A stretch of 64,000 nt of DNA from Mycolicibacterium mageritense (GCF_010727475.1 NZ_AP022567.1:3410001-3474000); one strand, 5' to 3'; counted from the stretch's first letter, positions 10,410 through 21,634 are shown. Program-made: numbers and translations. The notes: generated from the letters alone by a model not told the origin.

Positions 10410-11357
10410 ATGGAGCAGCCCCCTGCGCGCGGCAGCGGTCCCTATGAGGGGCTGCGGCCGGCGCGGCTCACGGTCGGGATCATTTCCGCCGGTCGCGTCG
10501 GGACCGCGCTCGGTTACGCCCTGGAACGCGCCGAGCACGTCGTCGTGGCCTGCAACGCGATCTCGGAGGCTTCGCGGCTGCGGGCCCGGCGCAGGCTGCC
10601 CGACACCGCGATCCTGCCGCTGCACGAGGTCGCCCAGCGCGCCGAACTGCTGCTGCTGACCGTGCCCGATGCCGAGCTCGCCGGTCTGGTCGACGAGCTC
10701 GCCACCACCGGCGCCGTGCGGCCGGGCACCATCGTCGTGCACACCTCGGGAGCCAACGGGGTCGGCATTCTCGGGCCGCTGACCGACCGAGGCGGGATCC
10801 CGCTGGCCATCCACCCCGCGATGACGTTCACGGGATCCGACGAGGACATCGCGCGGCTGCCCGACACGTGCTTCGGCATCACCGCGGCCGACGAGATCGG
10901 CTACGCGATCGGCCAGTCGCTCGTGCTCGAGATGGGCGGCGAGCCGTTCCGCGTCCGCGAAGACGTCCGGACCCAGTACCACGCGGCGCTTGCGCACGCC
11001 AGTAACCACCTGGTCACGCTGGTGCTCGACGCTGTCGCGGTGCTGCGCGAGTCGCTGCGCGGCCAGGAGCTGCTCGGGCAGGAACTCGTCGGCGACGAAC
11101 CGGGCGGCTTGGCCGAACGGGTGGTCGCGCCGCTGGCGCGCGCAGCGCTGGAGAACGCGTTGCAACGCGGCCAGGCGGCCCTCACCGGACCCGTGGCCCG
11201 TGGTGACGCCGCAGCGGTCGCCGCACACCTGCGCGCCCTGCGTGATCTCGACGAGGACGTGGCCGAGGCCTACCGGGCCAACTCATTGCGCACAGCCCAG
11301 CGTGCCCATGCATCCGACGACGTGTTCGAGGTGCTGGCAGAAGCGAGGACAACGTGA
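10410..11357 (+). CDS. Rossmann-fold DUF2520 oxidoreductase-like protein
   Basis: 315 residues. The N-terminal part has a dinucleotide-binding motif (VGIISAGRVGTALG) and VPDAELAGLVDEL; the C-terminal half is helical and matches the DUF2520 type. It also has HPAMTFTG, a conserved patch of this family. It resembles 6-phosphogluconate/ketopantoate reductase-like enzymes and overlaps panC by 4 bases. A role in pantoate metabolism is therefore possible but unproven. Confidence 0.7.
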   Translation: MEQPPARGSGPYEGLRPARLTVGIISAGRVGTALGYALERAEHVVVACNAISEASRLRARRRLPDTAILPLHEVAQRAELLLLTVPDAELAGLVDELATTGAVRPGTIVVHTSGANGVGILGPLTDRGGIPLAIHPAMTFTGSDEDIARLPDTCFGITAADEIGYAIGQSLVLEMGGEPFRVREDVRTQYHAALAHASNHLVTLVLDAVAVLRESLRGQELLGQELVGDEPGGLAERVVAPLARAALENALQRGQAALTGPVARGDAAAVAAHLRALRDLDEDVAEAYRANSLRTAQRAHASDDVFEVLAEARTT

Positions 11358-12289
11358 TCAACAGCAAGGCGCCCGCGTTCACCGCCGGTGAGCTCAACGT
11401 GTATTCCCGGCCCCGCGACGTCACCGCGGTGACGGGTGCGCTGCGGGCCACGGGACGCCGGGTCATGCTGGTGCCGACCATGGGGGCGCTGCACGACGGG
11501 CACCTCACCCTCATCCGGGCGGCCAAACGCGTTCCCGGCTCGGTGGTCGTGGTGTCGATCTTCGTCAACCCGCTGCAGTTCGGTGCGGGCGAAGACCTCG
11601 ACGCCTACCCCCGCACGCTCGACGACGATCTCGCCGCGCTGCGTGCCGAGGGCGTCGAGATCGCGTTCACCCCCACCGCGGCGGACATGTACCCCGAGGG
11701 CCCCCGCACCTCGGTGGATCCCGGACCCATCGGCTCCGAGCTCGAAGGCGCCTCGCGCCCAGGTCATTTCGCGGGCGTGCTCACCGTGGTGATGAAACTG
11801 CTGCAGATCGTGCGTCCGGACCGCGCGTTCTTCGGTGAGAAGGACTATCAGCAACTGGTGCTGATCCGGCAGATGGTCAACGACCTCAACATCGACGTGC
11901 GCATCGTCGGGGTGCCGATCGTGCGGGAATCCGACGGCTTGGCGATGTCGTCGCGCAACCGCTACCTCAGCGAGGACGAGCGCGAGCAGGCAGGCGCGCT
12001 GTCGGCCTCGCTGCTCGCGGGGATGTACGGGGCCGGGGAAGGTGTCTCGGCCGCGCTGGATGCCGCACGCGCGGTGCTCGACGAGGTTTCGGCCATCGCC
12101 GTCGACTATCTGGAGGTGCGGGGCGTCGACCTCGGGCCCGCGCCCGCGTCGGGCCCGGCCCGCATGCTCATCGCCGCGCGGCTCGGCACGACCCGGCTGC
12201 TGGACAACATTGCCATCGACATCGGCGTGCCCTCCGGGCCCGGCCCCGACGTCGCCTACGACGAGCACGAACTTCCGTGGAGAAACTGA
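11354..12289 (+). CDS. panC: pantothenate synthetase
   Basis: 311 residues. Joins pantoate and beta-alanine with ATP to make pantothenate. Motifs: VPTMGALHDGHL (HIGH-like ATP site), SIFVNPLQF, GEKDYQQL and AMSSRNRYLS (KMSKS-like loop). The GTG start overlaps the preceding stop; its own stop overlaps the ATG of panD, so both steps are translationally coupled. Confidence 0.97.
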   Translation: MINSKAPAFTAGELNVYSRPRDVTAVTGALRATGRRVMLVPTMGALHDGHLTLIRAAKRVPGSVVVVSIFVNPLQFGAGEDLDAYPRTLDDDLAALRAEGVEIAFTPTAADMYPEGPRTSVDPGPIGSELEGASRPGHFAGVLTVVMKLLQIVRPDRAFFGEKDYQQLVLIRQMVNDLNIDVRIVGVPIVRESDGLAMSSRNRYLSEDEREQAGALSASLLAGMYGAGEGVSAALDAARAVLDEVSAIAVDYLEVRGVDLGPAPASGPARMLIAARLGTTRLLDNIAIDIGVPSGPGPDVAYDEHELPWRN

Positions 12290-12696
12290 TGTTGCGCACC
12301 ATGCTGAAATCCAAGATCCACCGCGCCACCGTCACGCAGGCAGACCTGCACTACGTCGGCTCGGTCACCATCGACGCCGACCTGATGGAGGCCGCCGACC
12401 TACTCGAGGGCGAGCAGGTCACGATCGTCGACATCGACAACGGTGCCCGGCTGGTCACGTATGCGATCACCGGTGAGCGCGGCAGCGGCGTGATCGGCAT
12501 CAACGGTGCCGCCGCGCATCTCATCCATCCCGGCGACCTGGTGATCCTGATCGCCTACGGCACCATGGAGGACGCCGAGGCCCGGGCCTATCAGCCGCGG
12601 ATCGTGTTCGTCGACGCCGAAAACAAGCAGATCGACCTCGGCCACGACCCCGCATACGTACCTGCGGATGCGTCCGAACTGATGTCGCCACGCTGA
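12289..12696 (+). CDS. panD: aspartate 1-decarboxylase precursor
   Basis: 135 residues; makes beta-alanine for PanC. The proenzyme cleaves itself at Gly24-Ser25 (in HYVGSVTID) to form the pyruvoyl group. Other family features are GERGSGVIGINGAAAHL and the C-terminal PRIVFVD. The start MLRTMLKSKIHRATV is that of the known mycobacterial protein; the ATG overlaps the panC stop by one base. Confidence 0.97.
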   Translation: MLRTMLKSKIHRATVTQADLHYVGSVTIDADLMEAADLLEGEQVTIVDIDNGARLVTYAITGERGSGVIGINGAAAHLIHPGDLVILIAYGTMEDAEARAYQPRIVFVDAENKQIDLGHDPAYVPADASELMSPR

Positions 12697-13511
12697 TGCT
12701 GCTCGCGATCGACGTCCGCAACACCCACACCATCGTGGGCCTGATCTCCGGTTCGGGGGATCACGCAAAGGTGGTGCAGCAGTGGCGGATCCGGACCGAA
12801 TCCGAGGTCACCGCCGACGAGCTCGCGCTGACCATCGACGGCCTGATCGGTGAGGACTCCGAACGGCTGACCGGCGCGGCCGGGCTGTCGACCGTGCCGT
12901 CGGTGCTGCATGAGGTGCGCCTCATGCTCGAGCAGTACTGGCCCGCGGTGCCGCACGTGCTCATCGAACCCGGCGTGCGCACGGGAATCCCGCTGCTGGT
13001 CGACAATCCGAAAGAGGTCGGTGCCGACCGGATCGTGAATTGCCTTGCGGCATACCACAAGTACCGCACAGCGGCGATCGTCGTCGACTTCGGCTCGTCG
13101 ATCTGCGTCGACGTCGTCTCGGCCAAGGGCGAGTTCCTCGGCGGGGCCATCGCGCCGGGCGTCCAGGTGTCCTCGGACGCCGCGGCGGCCCGGTCGGCGG
13201 CGCTGCGTCGCGTCGAGCTGACTCGGCCGCGCTCGGTGGTCGGCAAGAACACCGTCGAGTGCATGCAGGCCGGTGCGGTGTTCGGCTTCGCGGGGCTCGT
13301 CGACGGTTTGGTCAACCGGATTCGCGACGATGTCGACGGCTTCTCGGGCACCGATGTCGCGGTGGTGGCGACCGGATACACCGCGCCGCTCGTGCTGCCC
13401 GATCTGCGGACAGTCGAACACTACGATCAGCACCTCACCCTCGACGGCCTGCGCATGGTGTTCGAACGCAACCGCGACAACCAGCGCGGCAGGCTCAAGC
13501 CCGCGCGCTGA
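12696..13511 (+). CDS. coaX: type III pantothenate kinase
   Basis: 271 residues, ASKHA-fold kinase for the first committed step of CoA synthesis. The N-terminal LLAIDVRNTHTIVGL, the NPKEVGADRIVN segment and VVDFGSSICVDVV are family motifs. Its ATG overlaps the panD stop by one base. Mycobacteria usually also carry coaA, so coaX may not be the main kinase here. Confidence 0.93.
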   Translation: MLLAIDVRNTHTIVGLISGSGDHAKVVQQWRIRTESEVTADELALTIDGLIGEDSERLTGAAGLSTVPSVLHEVRLMLEQYWPAVPHVLIEPGVRTGIPLLVDNPKEVGADRIVNCLAAYHKYRTAAIVVDFGSSICVDVVSAKGEFLGGAIAPGVQVSSDAAAARSAALRRVELTRPRSVVGKNTVECMQAGAVFGFAGLVDGLVNRIRDDVDGFSGTDVAVVATGYTAPLVLPDLRTVEHYDQHLTLDGLRMVFERNRDNQRGRLKPAR

Positions 13512-13550
13512 GTTTTTTCACGCTCGCCGCAACACATAAGCTGGCATTTC

Positions 13551-15074
13551 GTGACCCCAGCCGACAGTGACCAGACGTCCCAGCTCCAGACCGACATCCC
13601 CGAGCAGTTCCGGATCCGTCAGGGCAAGCGGGAGCGGTTGCTCGCCGAAGGCCGTGAACCGTATCCCGTGCAGGTGCCGCGTACCCACACCCTGGCCGAG
13701 CTGCGCGCCGCGTACCCCGAGCTGGCGGCCGACACCCAGACCGGGCAGATCGTCGGCGTCGCCGGCCGCGTGGTGTTCGCCCGCAACTCCGGCAAGCTGT
13801 GCTTTGCGACGCTGCAGGAGGGGGACGGCACTCAGCTGCAGGCCATGATCAGCCTGGCCCAGGTGGGGCAGGAGGCGCTGGACGCCTGGAAAGCCGACGT
13901 CGACCTCGGCGACATCGTGTTCGTGCACGGTGAGGTGATCAGTTCCAAGCGCGGTGAACTTTCGGTTCTCGCCGATTCCTGGCAGATGGCGGCCAAGGCG
14001 CTGCGGCCACTTCCGGTTGCCCACAAGGAAATGAGCGAAGAGGCCAGGGTGCGTCAGCGCTATGTCGACCTGATCGTGCGGCCCGAGGCGCGCGTGATTG
14101 CGCGGCAGCGTGTCGCGGTGGTGCGGGCCGTGCGAAACGCACTCGAACGGCGCGGTTTCCTCGAAGTCGAGACGCCGATGCTGCAGACGCAGGCCGGCGG
14201 CGCGGCGGCCCGTCCGTTCATCACGCACTCCAATGCGCTCGACACCGACCTCTACCTGCGGATCGCGCCGGAACTGTTCCTGAAACGGTGCGCAGTGGGC
14301 GGGTTCGAGAAAGTTTTCGAGTTAAATCGCAACTTTCGTAACGAAGGTGTCGATTCCACGCACTCGCCTGAATTCGCGATGCTCGAGACTTATCAGGCTT
14401 ACGGTGACTACAACGATTCCGCGACCGTGACCCGCGAGATTATTCAAGAGGTTGCCGACGAAGCCATCGGCACCCGCCAGGTGCCATTGCCCGATGGCAC
14501 GGTCTATGACTTGGACGGTCAATGGGACACCGTGGAAATGTATCCATCTCTGTCCCAAGCGCTCGGTGAGGAGATCACGCCGCAGACGCCCGCCGAGCAG
14601 TTGTGGCGGATTGCCGATCGACTCGGGGCCGAGATTCCGCGGGACCGTGGCTTCGGGCACGGGAAATTGGTCGAGGAACTCTGGGAACACACCGTCGGCG
14701 AGAAGTTGTGGGCGCCGACGTTCGTCCGGGACTTTCCCATCGAAACTACTCCGCTGGTGCGTGCGCATCGCAGCATTCCGGGTGTCACCGAGAAGTGGGA
14801 CTTGTACGTCCGCCGTTTCGAACTCGCCACCGGATATTCAGAACTCATCGACCCGGTAATCCAGCGGGAACGGTTCGAGGCGCAGGCCAGGGCCGCGGCT
14901 GCGGGTGATGACGAGGCAATGGTGCTCGACGACGATTTCCTTGCGGCATTGGAGTATGCGATGCCGCCGACCACCGGAACCGGAATGGGTATCGACCGCT
15001 TGTTGATGGCGCTCACAGGGTTGTCAATTAGGGAGACGGTTTTGTTCCCGATTGTGCGGCGGCACGGCAACTGA
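13551..15074 (+). CDS. lysS: lysyl-tRNA synthetase, class II
   Basis: 507 residues. An OB-fold anticodon-binding domain (about 60-150) precedes the class II catalytic domain. FRNEGVDSTHSPEF is motif 2 and GMGIDRLLMALTG is motif 3. GTG start; TAAGCT lies 8 bases upstream with no clear ribosome binding site, so the transcript may be leaderless or nearly so. Codon use in the middle is slightly less GC-biased than in neighbours. Confidence 0.95.
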   Translation: MTPADSDQTSQLQTDIPEQFRIRQGKRERLLAEGREPYPVQVPRTHTLAELRAAYPELAADTQTGQIVGVAGRVVFARNSGKLCFATLQEGDGTQLQAMISLAQVGQEALDAWKADVDLGDIVFVHGEVISSKRGELSVLADSWQMAAKALRPLPVAHKEMSEEARVRQRYVDLIVRPEARVIARQRVAVVRAVRNALERRGFLEVETPMLQTQAGGAAARPFITHSNALDTDLYLRIAPELFLKRCAVGGFEKVFELNRNFRNEGVDSTHSPEFAMLETYQAYGDYNDSATVTREIIQEVADEAIGTRQVPLPDGTVYDLDGQWDTVEMYPSLSQALGEEITPQTPAEQLWRIADRLGAEIPRDRGFGHGKLVEELWEHTVGEKLWAPTFVRDFPIETTPLVRAHRSIPGVTEKWDLYVRRFELATGYSELIDPVIQRERFEAQARAAAAGDDEAMVLDDDFLAALEYAMPPTTGTGMGIDRLLMALTGLSIRETVLFPIVRRHGN

Positions 15075-15204
15075 TCCCGGTGTGAGCCGCGCGTTGTTGA
15101 AATTCTGCGAGTCTTTGTGGCACATTGGTGCCGGGCTGCGGGATACTCGGGGATAGTTCTTACGACTCAGCAATGCGTGAAGCAGAAGGGTTCGGTGTGG
15201 GGTA

Positions 15205-15549
15205 ATGGCGAAGAAAGTGACCGTCACGCTTGTTGACGATTTCGATGGCGAAGCCACCGCTGACGAGACGGTCGAATTCGGGCTCGACGGAGTGAGCTAC
15301 GAGATTGACCTTTCCTCCAAGAATGCCGCCAAGCTCCGTAATGATCTGAAGCAGTGGGTCGAGGCCGGACGCCGCGTCGGTGGACGCAGGCGGGGACGCG
15401 CCGCGGCGACGACGGGTCGTGGCCGTGGCGCCATCGACCGTGAGCAGAGCGCGGCCATCCGGGAATGGGCGCGGCGCAACGGACACAATGTGTCGACCCG
15501 GGGCCGCATCCCCGCCGACGTCATCGATGCATTCCACGCCGCGACGTGA
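15205..15549 (+). CDS. lsr2: nucleoid-associated protein Lsr2
   Basis: 114 residues, H-NS-like protein that binds AT-rich DNA and silences horizontally acquired genes. The N-terminal dimerisation domain (MAKKVTVTLVDDFDG...VSYEIDLS) is joined by an Arg/Gly-rich linker to the C-terminal DNA-binding domain ending in STRGRIPADVIDAFHAA, whose RGR inserts in the minor groove. The 130-base upstream region probably holds its promoter, but I could not fix -10 and -35 boxes. A strong terminator follows. Confidence 0.97.
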   Translation: MAKKVTVTLVDDFDGEATADETVEFGLDGVSYEIDLSSKNAAKLRNDLKQWVEAGRRVGGRRRGRAAATTGRGRGAIDREQSAAIREWARRNGHNVSTRGRIPADVIDAFHAAT

Positions 15550-15591
15550 TGCCGCCGCGCGTGCGGCAACAAACGCGAAAGTAGCCAGCTC

Positions 15592-15625
15592 CGGACCGGC
15601 GGGTTTCCGCCGGTCCGTTGTTTTC
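15592..15625 (+). terminator. intrinsic terminator after lsr2
   Basis: Perfect 11-bp stem CGGACCGGCGG / CCGCCGGTCCG (15592-15602 and 15607-15617) with a GTTT loop, followed by TTGTTTTC. It isolates lsr2 from clpC. The T-rich tail runs into the ClgR-like site. Confidence 0.85.
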
Positions 15626-15638
15626 GCTAGAGGCGAAC
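15621..15638. promoter_or_regulatory. ClgR-type operator upstream of clpC
   Basis: TTTTCGCTAGAGGCGAAC contains the inverted repeat TTCGC-N5-GCGAA. It fits the actinobacterial ClgR consensus as I recall it (CGCYNANRGCG core) with one mismatch at the centre. ClgR is known to activate clp genes in corynebacteria and mycobacteria, so the position about 250 bases before clpC makes sense. Not tested. Confidence 0.6.
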
Positions 15639-15644
15639 TGCCGC

Positions 15645-15680
15645 GCCGGGGTTCGCGGAAACGTTTCCGGGAACCCCGGC
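15645..15680. repeat. 36-base near-perfect palindrome in the lsr2-clpC spacer
   Basis: The outer arms GCCGGGGTTC / GAACCCCGGC (15645-15654, 15671-15680) flank the perfect palindrome CGGAAACGTTTCCG (15656-15669), with one G opposite G mismatch. There is no loop and no T tract, so it looks like a protein-binding or cruciform site rather than a terminator. The remaining spacer, to 15886, holds no other gene; TAGAGT at 15798-15803 could be a -10 box. Confidence 0.6.
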
Positions 15681-15886
15681 GTTGCTCAATTGCAGCGCCG
15701 GGTACTGGAGAAATCTGTGGCAACGACGAATTGTCGGAGCATCTGGTTGGTGAAGCAGTAGACACCGCCAACCTCCGCGCCCGGGGTCGCCGCCCATTAG
15801 AGTGGACGGCAGGTAGTACGCAGCCGGCGAAGAGAAGTTGCTGCTGCGTGAAGTACCGCTACGTGATGGAGAGCAGGTAACCACCG

Positions 15887-18433
<2,547 letters not shown>

Positions 18434-18440
18434 CCGCCTC

Positions 18441-18481
18441 AACGCAAAGTGCCCCCGATTCGTCGGGGGCACTTTTGCGTT
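18441..18481 (+). terminator. intrinsic terminator after clpC
   Basis: An 18-base left arm, AACGCAAAGTGCCCCCGA, pairs with 18463-18481 around a TTCG tetraloop, with a single bulged base. The right arm contains TTTT. It separates clpC from the cobalamin riboswitch. Confidence 0.9.
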
Positions 18482-18521
18482 CGCGGGTGAACCGGATGCG
18501 CCATTCCTGGGCCACGTGCTT

Positions 18522-18640
18522 AGGATGCTGATGTAATTGACAGACGAAGGAATCTGGTGAGAATCCAGAACGGTCGCGCCACTGTGAAAAGTCAGACCCT
18601 GCGCCTGTCACCTCTTCGGACTGGGACGCGAGCTCCCGGA
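18522..18640 (+). ncRNA. cobalamin (B12) riboswitch
   Basis: The leader contains the conserved B12-riboswitch core: GAAGGAATCTGGTGAGAATC, then GGTCGCGCCACTGTGA (invariant GCCACTG at 18578-18584), the GACAG (18539-18543) / CTGTC (18605-18609) pairing, and CGGACTGGGACGCG near the 3' end. The Shine-Dalgarno sequence GGAAAGGA of cbtB follows directly and no T-tailed hairpin is seen, so control is probably at translation initiation: cobalamin binding would shut off the cobalt transporter. Ends are approximate. Confidence 0.88.
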
Positions 18641-18651
18641 AAGGACACCCG

Positions 18652-18867
18652 ATGACTTCTCCCGAGGCTCACCAGAGTCGTGTTCGGTCCATCGACCTTT
18701 CGGCCACCAAGGCCGTCATGTGGCTGACCCTCACGGCGTTCCTGGCGCTGCTGGCCCTGTACTTCGTCGGCATGGACCAGGGCGCGACCTCGGTGTTCGG
18801 CAACAACACGTACGTGCACGAGTTCGTGCACGACGCTCGCCACCTGCTCGGCTTCCCCTGCCACTGA
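18652..18867 (+). CDS. cbtB: cobalt transporter subunit CbtB
   Basis: 71 residues with one transmembrane helix (about 21-41) and a C-terminal His-containing segment (YVHEFVHDARHLLGFPCH), the CbtB signature. CbtAB are predicted cobalt uptake proteins, typically under B12 riboswitches, as seen here. The start is set by GGAAAGGA about 8 bases upstream. Confidence 0.88.
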   Translation: MTSPEAHQSRVRSIDLSATKAVMWLTLTAFLALLALYFVGMDQGATSVFGNNTYVHEFVHDARHLLGFPCH

Positions 18868-18888
18868 CGCGCGGGATCAGCTACCAGA

Positions 18889-19683
18889 ATGGAAAAACAG
18901 ATCATCGGGCGCGGCATTCTGGCCGGCGCCCTCGCCGGTGTGCTCGCATTCCTGTGGGCCCGCGTGCTCATCGAGCCGGTCATCGACCGGGCCATCGGCT
19001 TCGAGGACGGCGTCGGCGAAGCACATGAGGCCATGGCACACGCGCACGGCGGTCATTCGCACGGCGACGGTGGCGAGGTGTTCACGCGCGGCATCCAGTC
19101 CAACATCGGCATGGGCTTCGGCGTGCTGATCTTCAGCGTGGCGATGGGTGCCCTGTTCGCCGTCGTCTTCTGCGTCGTCTACAACAAGACCACGATCTCG
19201 GCGCGCGCCCTTTCGGTGCTCACCGCGGGCGGCATGCTGGTCTCGCTGTGGATCGTGCCCGCGCTGAAGTACCCGCCCAACCCTCCTGCCGTGAGCCTCG
19301 ACGAGACCATTCAGCAGCGGACCCTGCTCTACCTGCTGATGGTGGTGCTGTCGGCGGCACTGTTCGTCGGCGCGGTCTATCTCGGCCACCGGCTGAAACG
19401 CAACTTGGGTGCGTGGAATGCCACGCTCGCCGCGGCCGGCGCGTACATCGTGGCCGTCGCGGTGGTGATGCTCATCCTGCCCACGATCGACGAGACACCG
19501 GGTCCGCTGCGCGACGACTCCGGCGCCATCGTGTTCGCCGGATTCCCGGCCGACGACCTGTACCAGTTCCGGTTGCTCTCGCTGGGTACGCAGGTCGTGA
19601 TGTGGGCGACGATCGGGCTCGTGTTCGCCGCGTTGGTTTCGCGGCTGCTCGACGGCAGGCGGCAGGAGCAGTTGGCGGCGTGA
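18889..19683 (+). CDS. cbtA: cobalt transporter subunit CbtA
   Basis: 264 residues with about five hydrophobic segments. The first helix (residues 6-24) is followed by a His-rich extracytoplasmic loop, HAHGGHSHGDGGE, likely to collect cobalt. Later membrane segments include YPPNPPAVS and YQFRLLSLGTQVVMW. Lies 21 bases after cbtB in the riboswitch-controlled operon. Confidence 0.86.
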   Translation: MEKQIIGRGILAGALAGVLAFLWARVLIEPVIDRAIGFEDGVGEAHEAMAHAHGGHSHGDGGEVFTRGIQSNIGMGFGVLIFSVAMGALFAVVFCVVYNKTTISARALSVLTAGGMLVSLWIVPALKYPPNPPAVSLDETIQQRTLLYLLMVVLSAALFVGAVYLGHRLKRNLGAWNATLAAAGAYIVAVAVVMLILPTIDETPGPLRDDSGAIVFAGFPADDLYQFRLLSLGTQVVMWATIGLVFAALVSRLLDGRRQEQLAA

Positions 19684-19689
19684 GCTCGC

Positions 19690-20238
19690 ATGAGTGAAGT
19701 GGTCCGGCTGTCGCTGGTGTCGCATGCCATGACCGATGCCTTGGCGGCCGGACGCTTCCCGACCGACGAACCGCTCAACCCCCTCGGACACCGGCAGGTC
19801 GACGCGACGTACGAGCTGGGCCACATCGACGCGGCGTACTGCGGGCCCGAGAAGCGCACCAGACAGACCGCCGAGTTGCTCGGGCTGCGCGCAGACGTGC
19901 TGCCCCAGCTGGCCGACCTGGACTGTGGCCGCTGGCGCGGGGATCTGCTCGGCGGGGTGCGCCCGGCCGAGCTCGCGATCTGGCTGACCGATCCGACCCA
20001 GGCGCCGCACGGCGGGGAAACCGTCGTCGAGCTCATCGCCAGGGTGCGGCGCTGGCTCAACACCATGGCCGACCACCGCGGCAGGCTGGTCGCGGTCACT
20101 CACCCTGCGGTGATCCGCGCGGCGATCCTGGTGGTGCTCGACGCCCCGCCGAAGTCGTTCTGGCGCATGGACATCGCGCCGGTCAGCCGAACCGTGCTGC
20201 ACTACCGCGGGCACGCCTGGACGTTGCGCAGCAAGTAG
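19690..20238 (+). CDS. histidine phosphatase family protein with altered RHG motif
   Basis: 182 residues of the phosphoglycerate-mutase/CobC superfamily. His12 is kept, but the usual RHG triad reads SHA (LVSHAMTD), so the first catalytic Arg is Ser11. The other catalytic positions look intact: R58 in TRQTA, E110 in HGGET and H138 in VTHPA. It is cotranscribed with cbtBA behind a B12 riboswitch, which suggests a cobalamin-related phosphatase such as an alpha-ribazole phosphatase. That substrate is inferred only from context. Confidence 0.7.
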   Translation: MSEVVRLSLVSHAMTDALAAGRFPTDEPLNPLGHRQVDATYELGHIDAAYCGPEKRTRQTAELLGLRADVLPQLADLDCGRWRGDLLGGVRPAELAIWLTDPTQAPHGGETVVELIARVRRWLNTMADHRGRLVAVTHPAVIRAAILVVLDAPPKSFWRMDIAPVSRTVLHYRGHAWTLRSK

Positions 20239-20260
20239 CGACGACGCTTCGTCGACCGCG

Positions 20261-21634
20261 TCAGCGGCCCTGGCCCACCGGGGCCATCGCGAACGCGCGC
20301 TTGGCGATCGACAGCAGCCAGCCCGCGGCCGTGGGGCTGCGGAACTGCGGCCAGTTCAGCTGGAAGCTCACCACCCACGGCTGGCCCGTGTGGTCGACGG
20401 CGTACCAGCTGAACGTCAGATCGCCGGGCAGGTTGCCGCCCTTGGCGCCGATGTAGCTCCACTTCGCCGGGTCGAGGTCGATGCCGGGCAACGCAGACAG
20501 GATGTCCTTGACGGGTGCAGCCGGCCCGACCGCGGAGGCCTGCAGCGCGGCGTGCACACGGCAGATGTCGGAGGCACTGCCGAACCACTCCAGCCCGTCG
20601 TTGGACGCCGGGGTGTGGGTGCGGGTCGGATCCGGTTCGTACGGACGTGAATTGGTCTGCTTGAACAGTTGCTGACGGGCCTCGGGCGACGCGTTCTTCC
20701 ACTGCTCGCGCAGGTTGGGTTCGCCCCAGCCGACCGAGAACACCTGGTGCATGGTGGGGAACGGCGTCATGCTGGCCGGGTCGTGGTGGCCCGCGGTGAC
20801 CAGTGCGCGTTCCACCGCGCCGGGGCCAAGGCGTCCGATCAGCAGGTCGGTGGCCATGTTGTCGCTGGCCGAGATCATCTGCTGAGCCGCGGTCCGCACG
20901 GTGATCTGGGCGCCCGGTGGCAGCTTGTCGAGACCGGCCGAACCGAGCTTCTTGCCCTCTTTCGTGATGGTGAGGTGGTCGTCCCAGCTCAGCGTGCCGG
21001 CTTTGACGGCATCCGAAACCGCAAGCAGCACATACAGTTTGAAGATCGACGCGAGTGGCAGGGACAGGTCGGTGTTGGTGCCCGCGACCTTCTGGCACTT
21101 GCCGTCGGTCACTCTGGAGACCTGGTAGGAGTACCGCGCCCCCGATTTGGTCAGCACGGTGTCGATGTCGGACCAGTTGTTGATCACCGGGGGGTTGAGG
21201 GTGACGTCGAAGCGGTCGACCAGACCGAAGTCGTTGGTCTTCAGCTCGATATCCTGCGACACGTTGTACGACGTCAGCACGTGCAGCGTGGCCTGGCCCG
21301 CGCCGATGTCGACGGACGTCACCGTGAACGGGCGGTCCCACCAGATGGCGTCCATCTTGGTGCCGACGTCGTCGACCTTCTCCGGGGCCGCGAGCGTGCG
21401 CACGCCTATCGGACCGATGGGCCAGTCCGAGTTGAGCATGTCCATGGTCTGCTTGGCGCGCAGCCCGGGTGGGGTGTTGGTGTCGATGTGGGCCCCGTAG
21501 GACACCTCGGCCGCTGGGGCCGCGCTTTGTGCACAACCACAAGCCAGTGCGGCAACCACCGCGGCGATGGCCGTGAGGCCCGACGCGGTGTGCAGCTTCC
21601 GGCTTGGGCTACGCGTTGGTGCCAGGCCCCGCAA
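20261..21634 (-). CDS. lpqF: LpqF-like beta-lactamase-fold lipoprotein/secreted protein
   Basis: About 457 residues from TTG 21634; the start is uncertain because it lies inside mhuD. An N-terminal signal peptide ends in ALACGCAQ (imperfect lipobox). The C-terminal domain has serine-hydrolase motifs in class A beta-lactamase order: SIFK (SxxK), SASDN (SDN) and GAKGGNLPG (KxG). Homologues next to mhuD in mycobacteria are named LpqF. It may be a carboxypeptidase or esterase of the envelope; beta-lactamase activity is not implied. Confidence 0.75.
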   Translation of the reverse strand: MRGLAPTRSPSRKLHTASGLTAIAAVVAALACGCAQSAAPAAEVSYGAHIDTNTPPGLRAKQTMDMLNSDWPIGPIGVRTLAAPEKVDDVGTKMDAIWWDRPFTVTSVDIGAGQATLHVLTSYNVSQDIELKTNDFGLVDRFDVTLNPPVINNWSDIDTVLTKSGARYSYQVSRVTDGKCQKVAGTNTDLSLPLASIFKLYVLLAVSDAVKAGTLSWDDHLTITKEGKKLGSAGLDKLPPGAQITVRTAAQQMISASDNMATDLLIGRLGPGAVERALVTAGHHDPASMTPFPTMHQVFSVGWGEPNLREQWKNASPEARQQLFKQTNSRPYEPDPTRTHTPASNDGLEWFGSASDICRVHAALQASAVGPAAPVKDILSALPGIDLDPAKWSYIGAKGGNLPGDLTFSWYAVDHTGQPWVVSFQLNWPQFRSPTAAGWLLSIAKRAFAMAPVGQGR

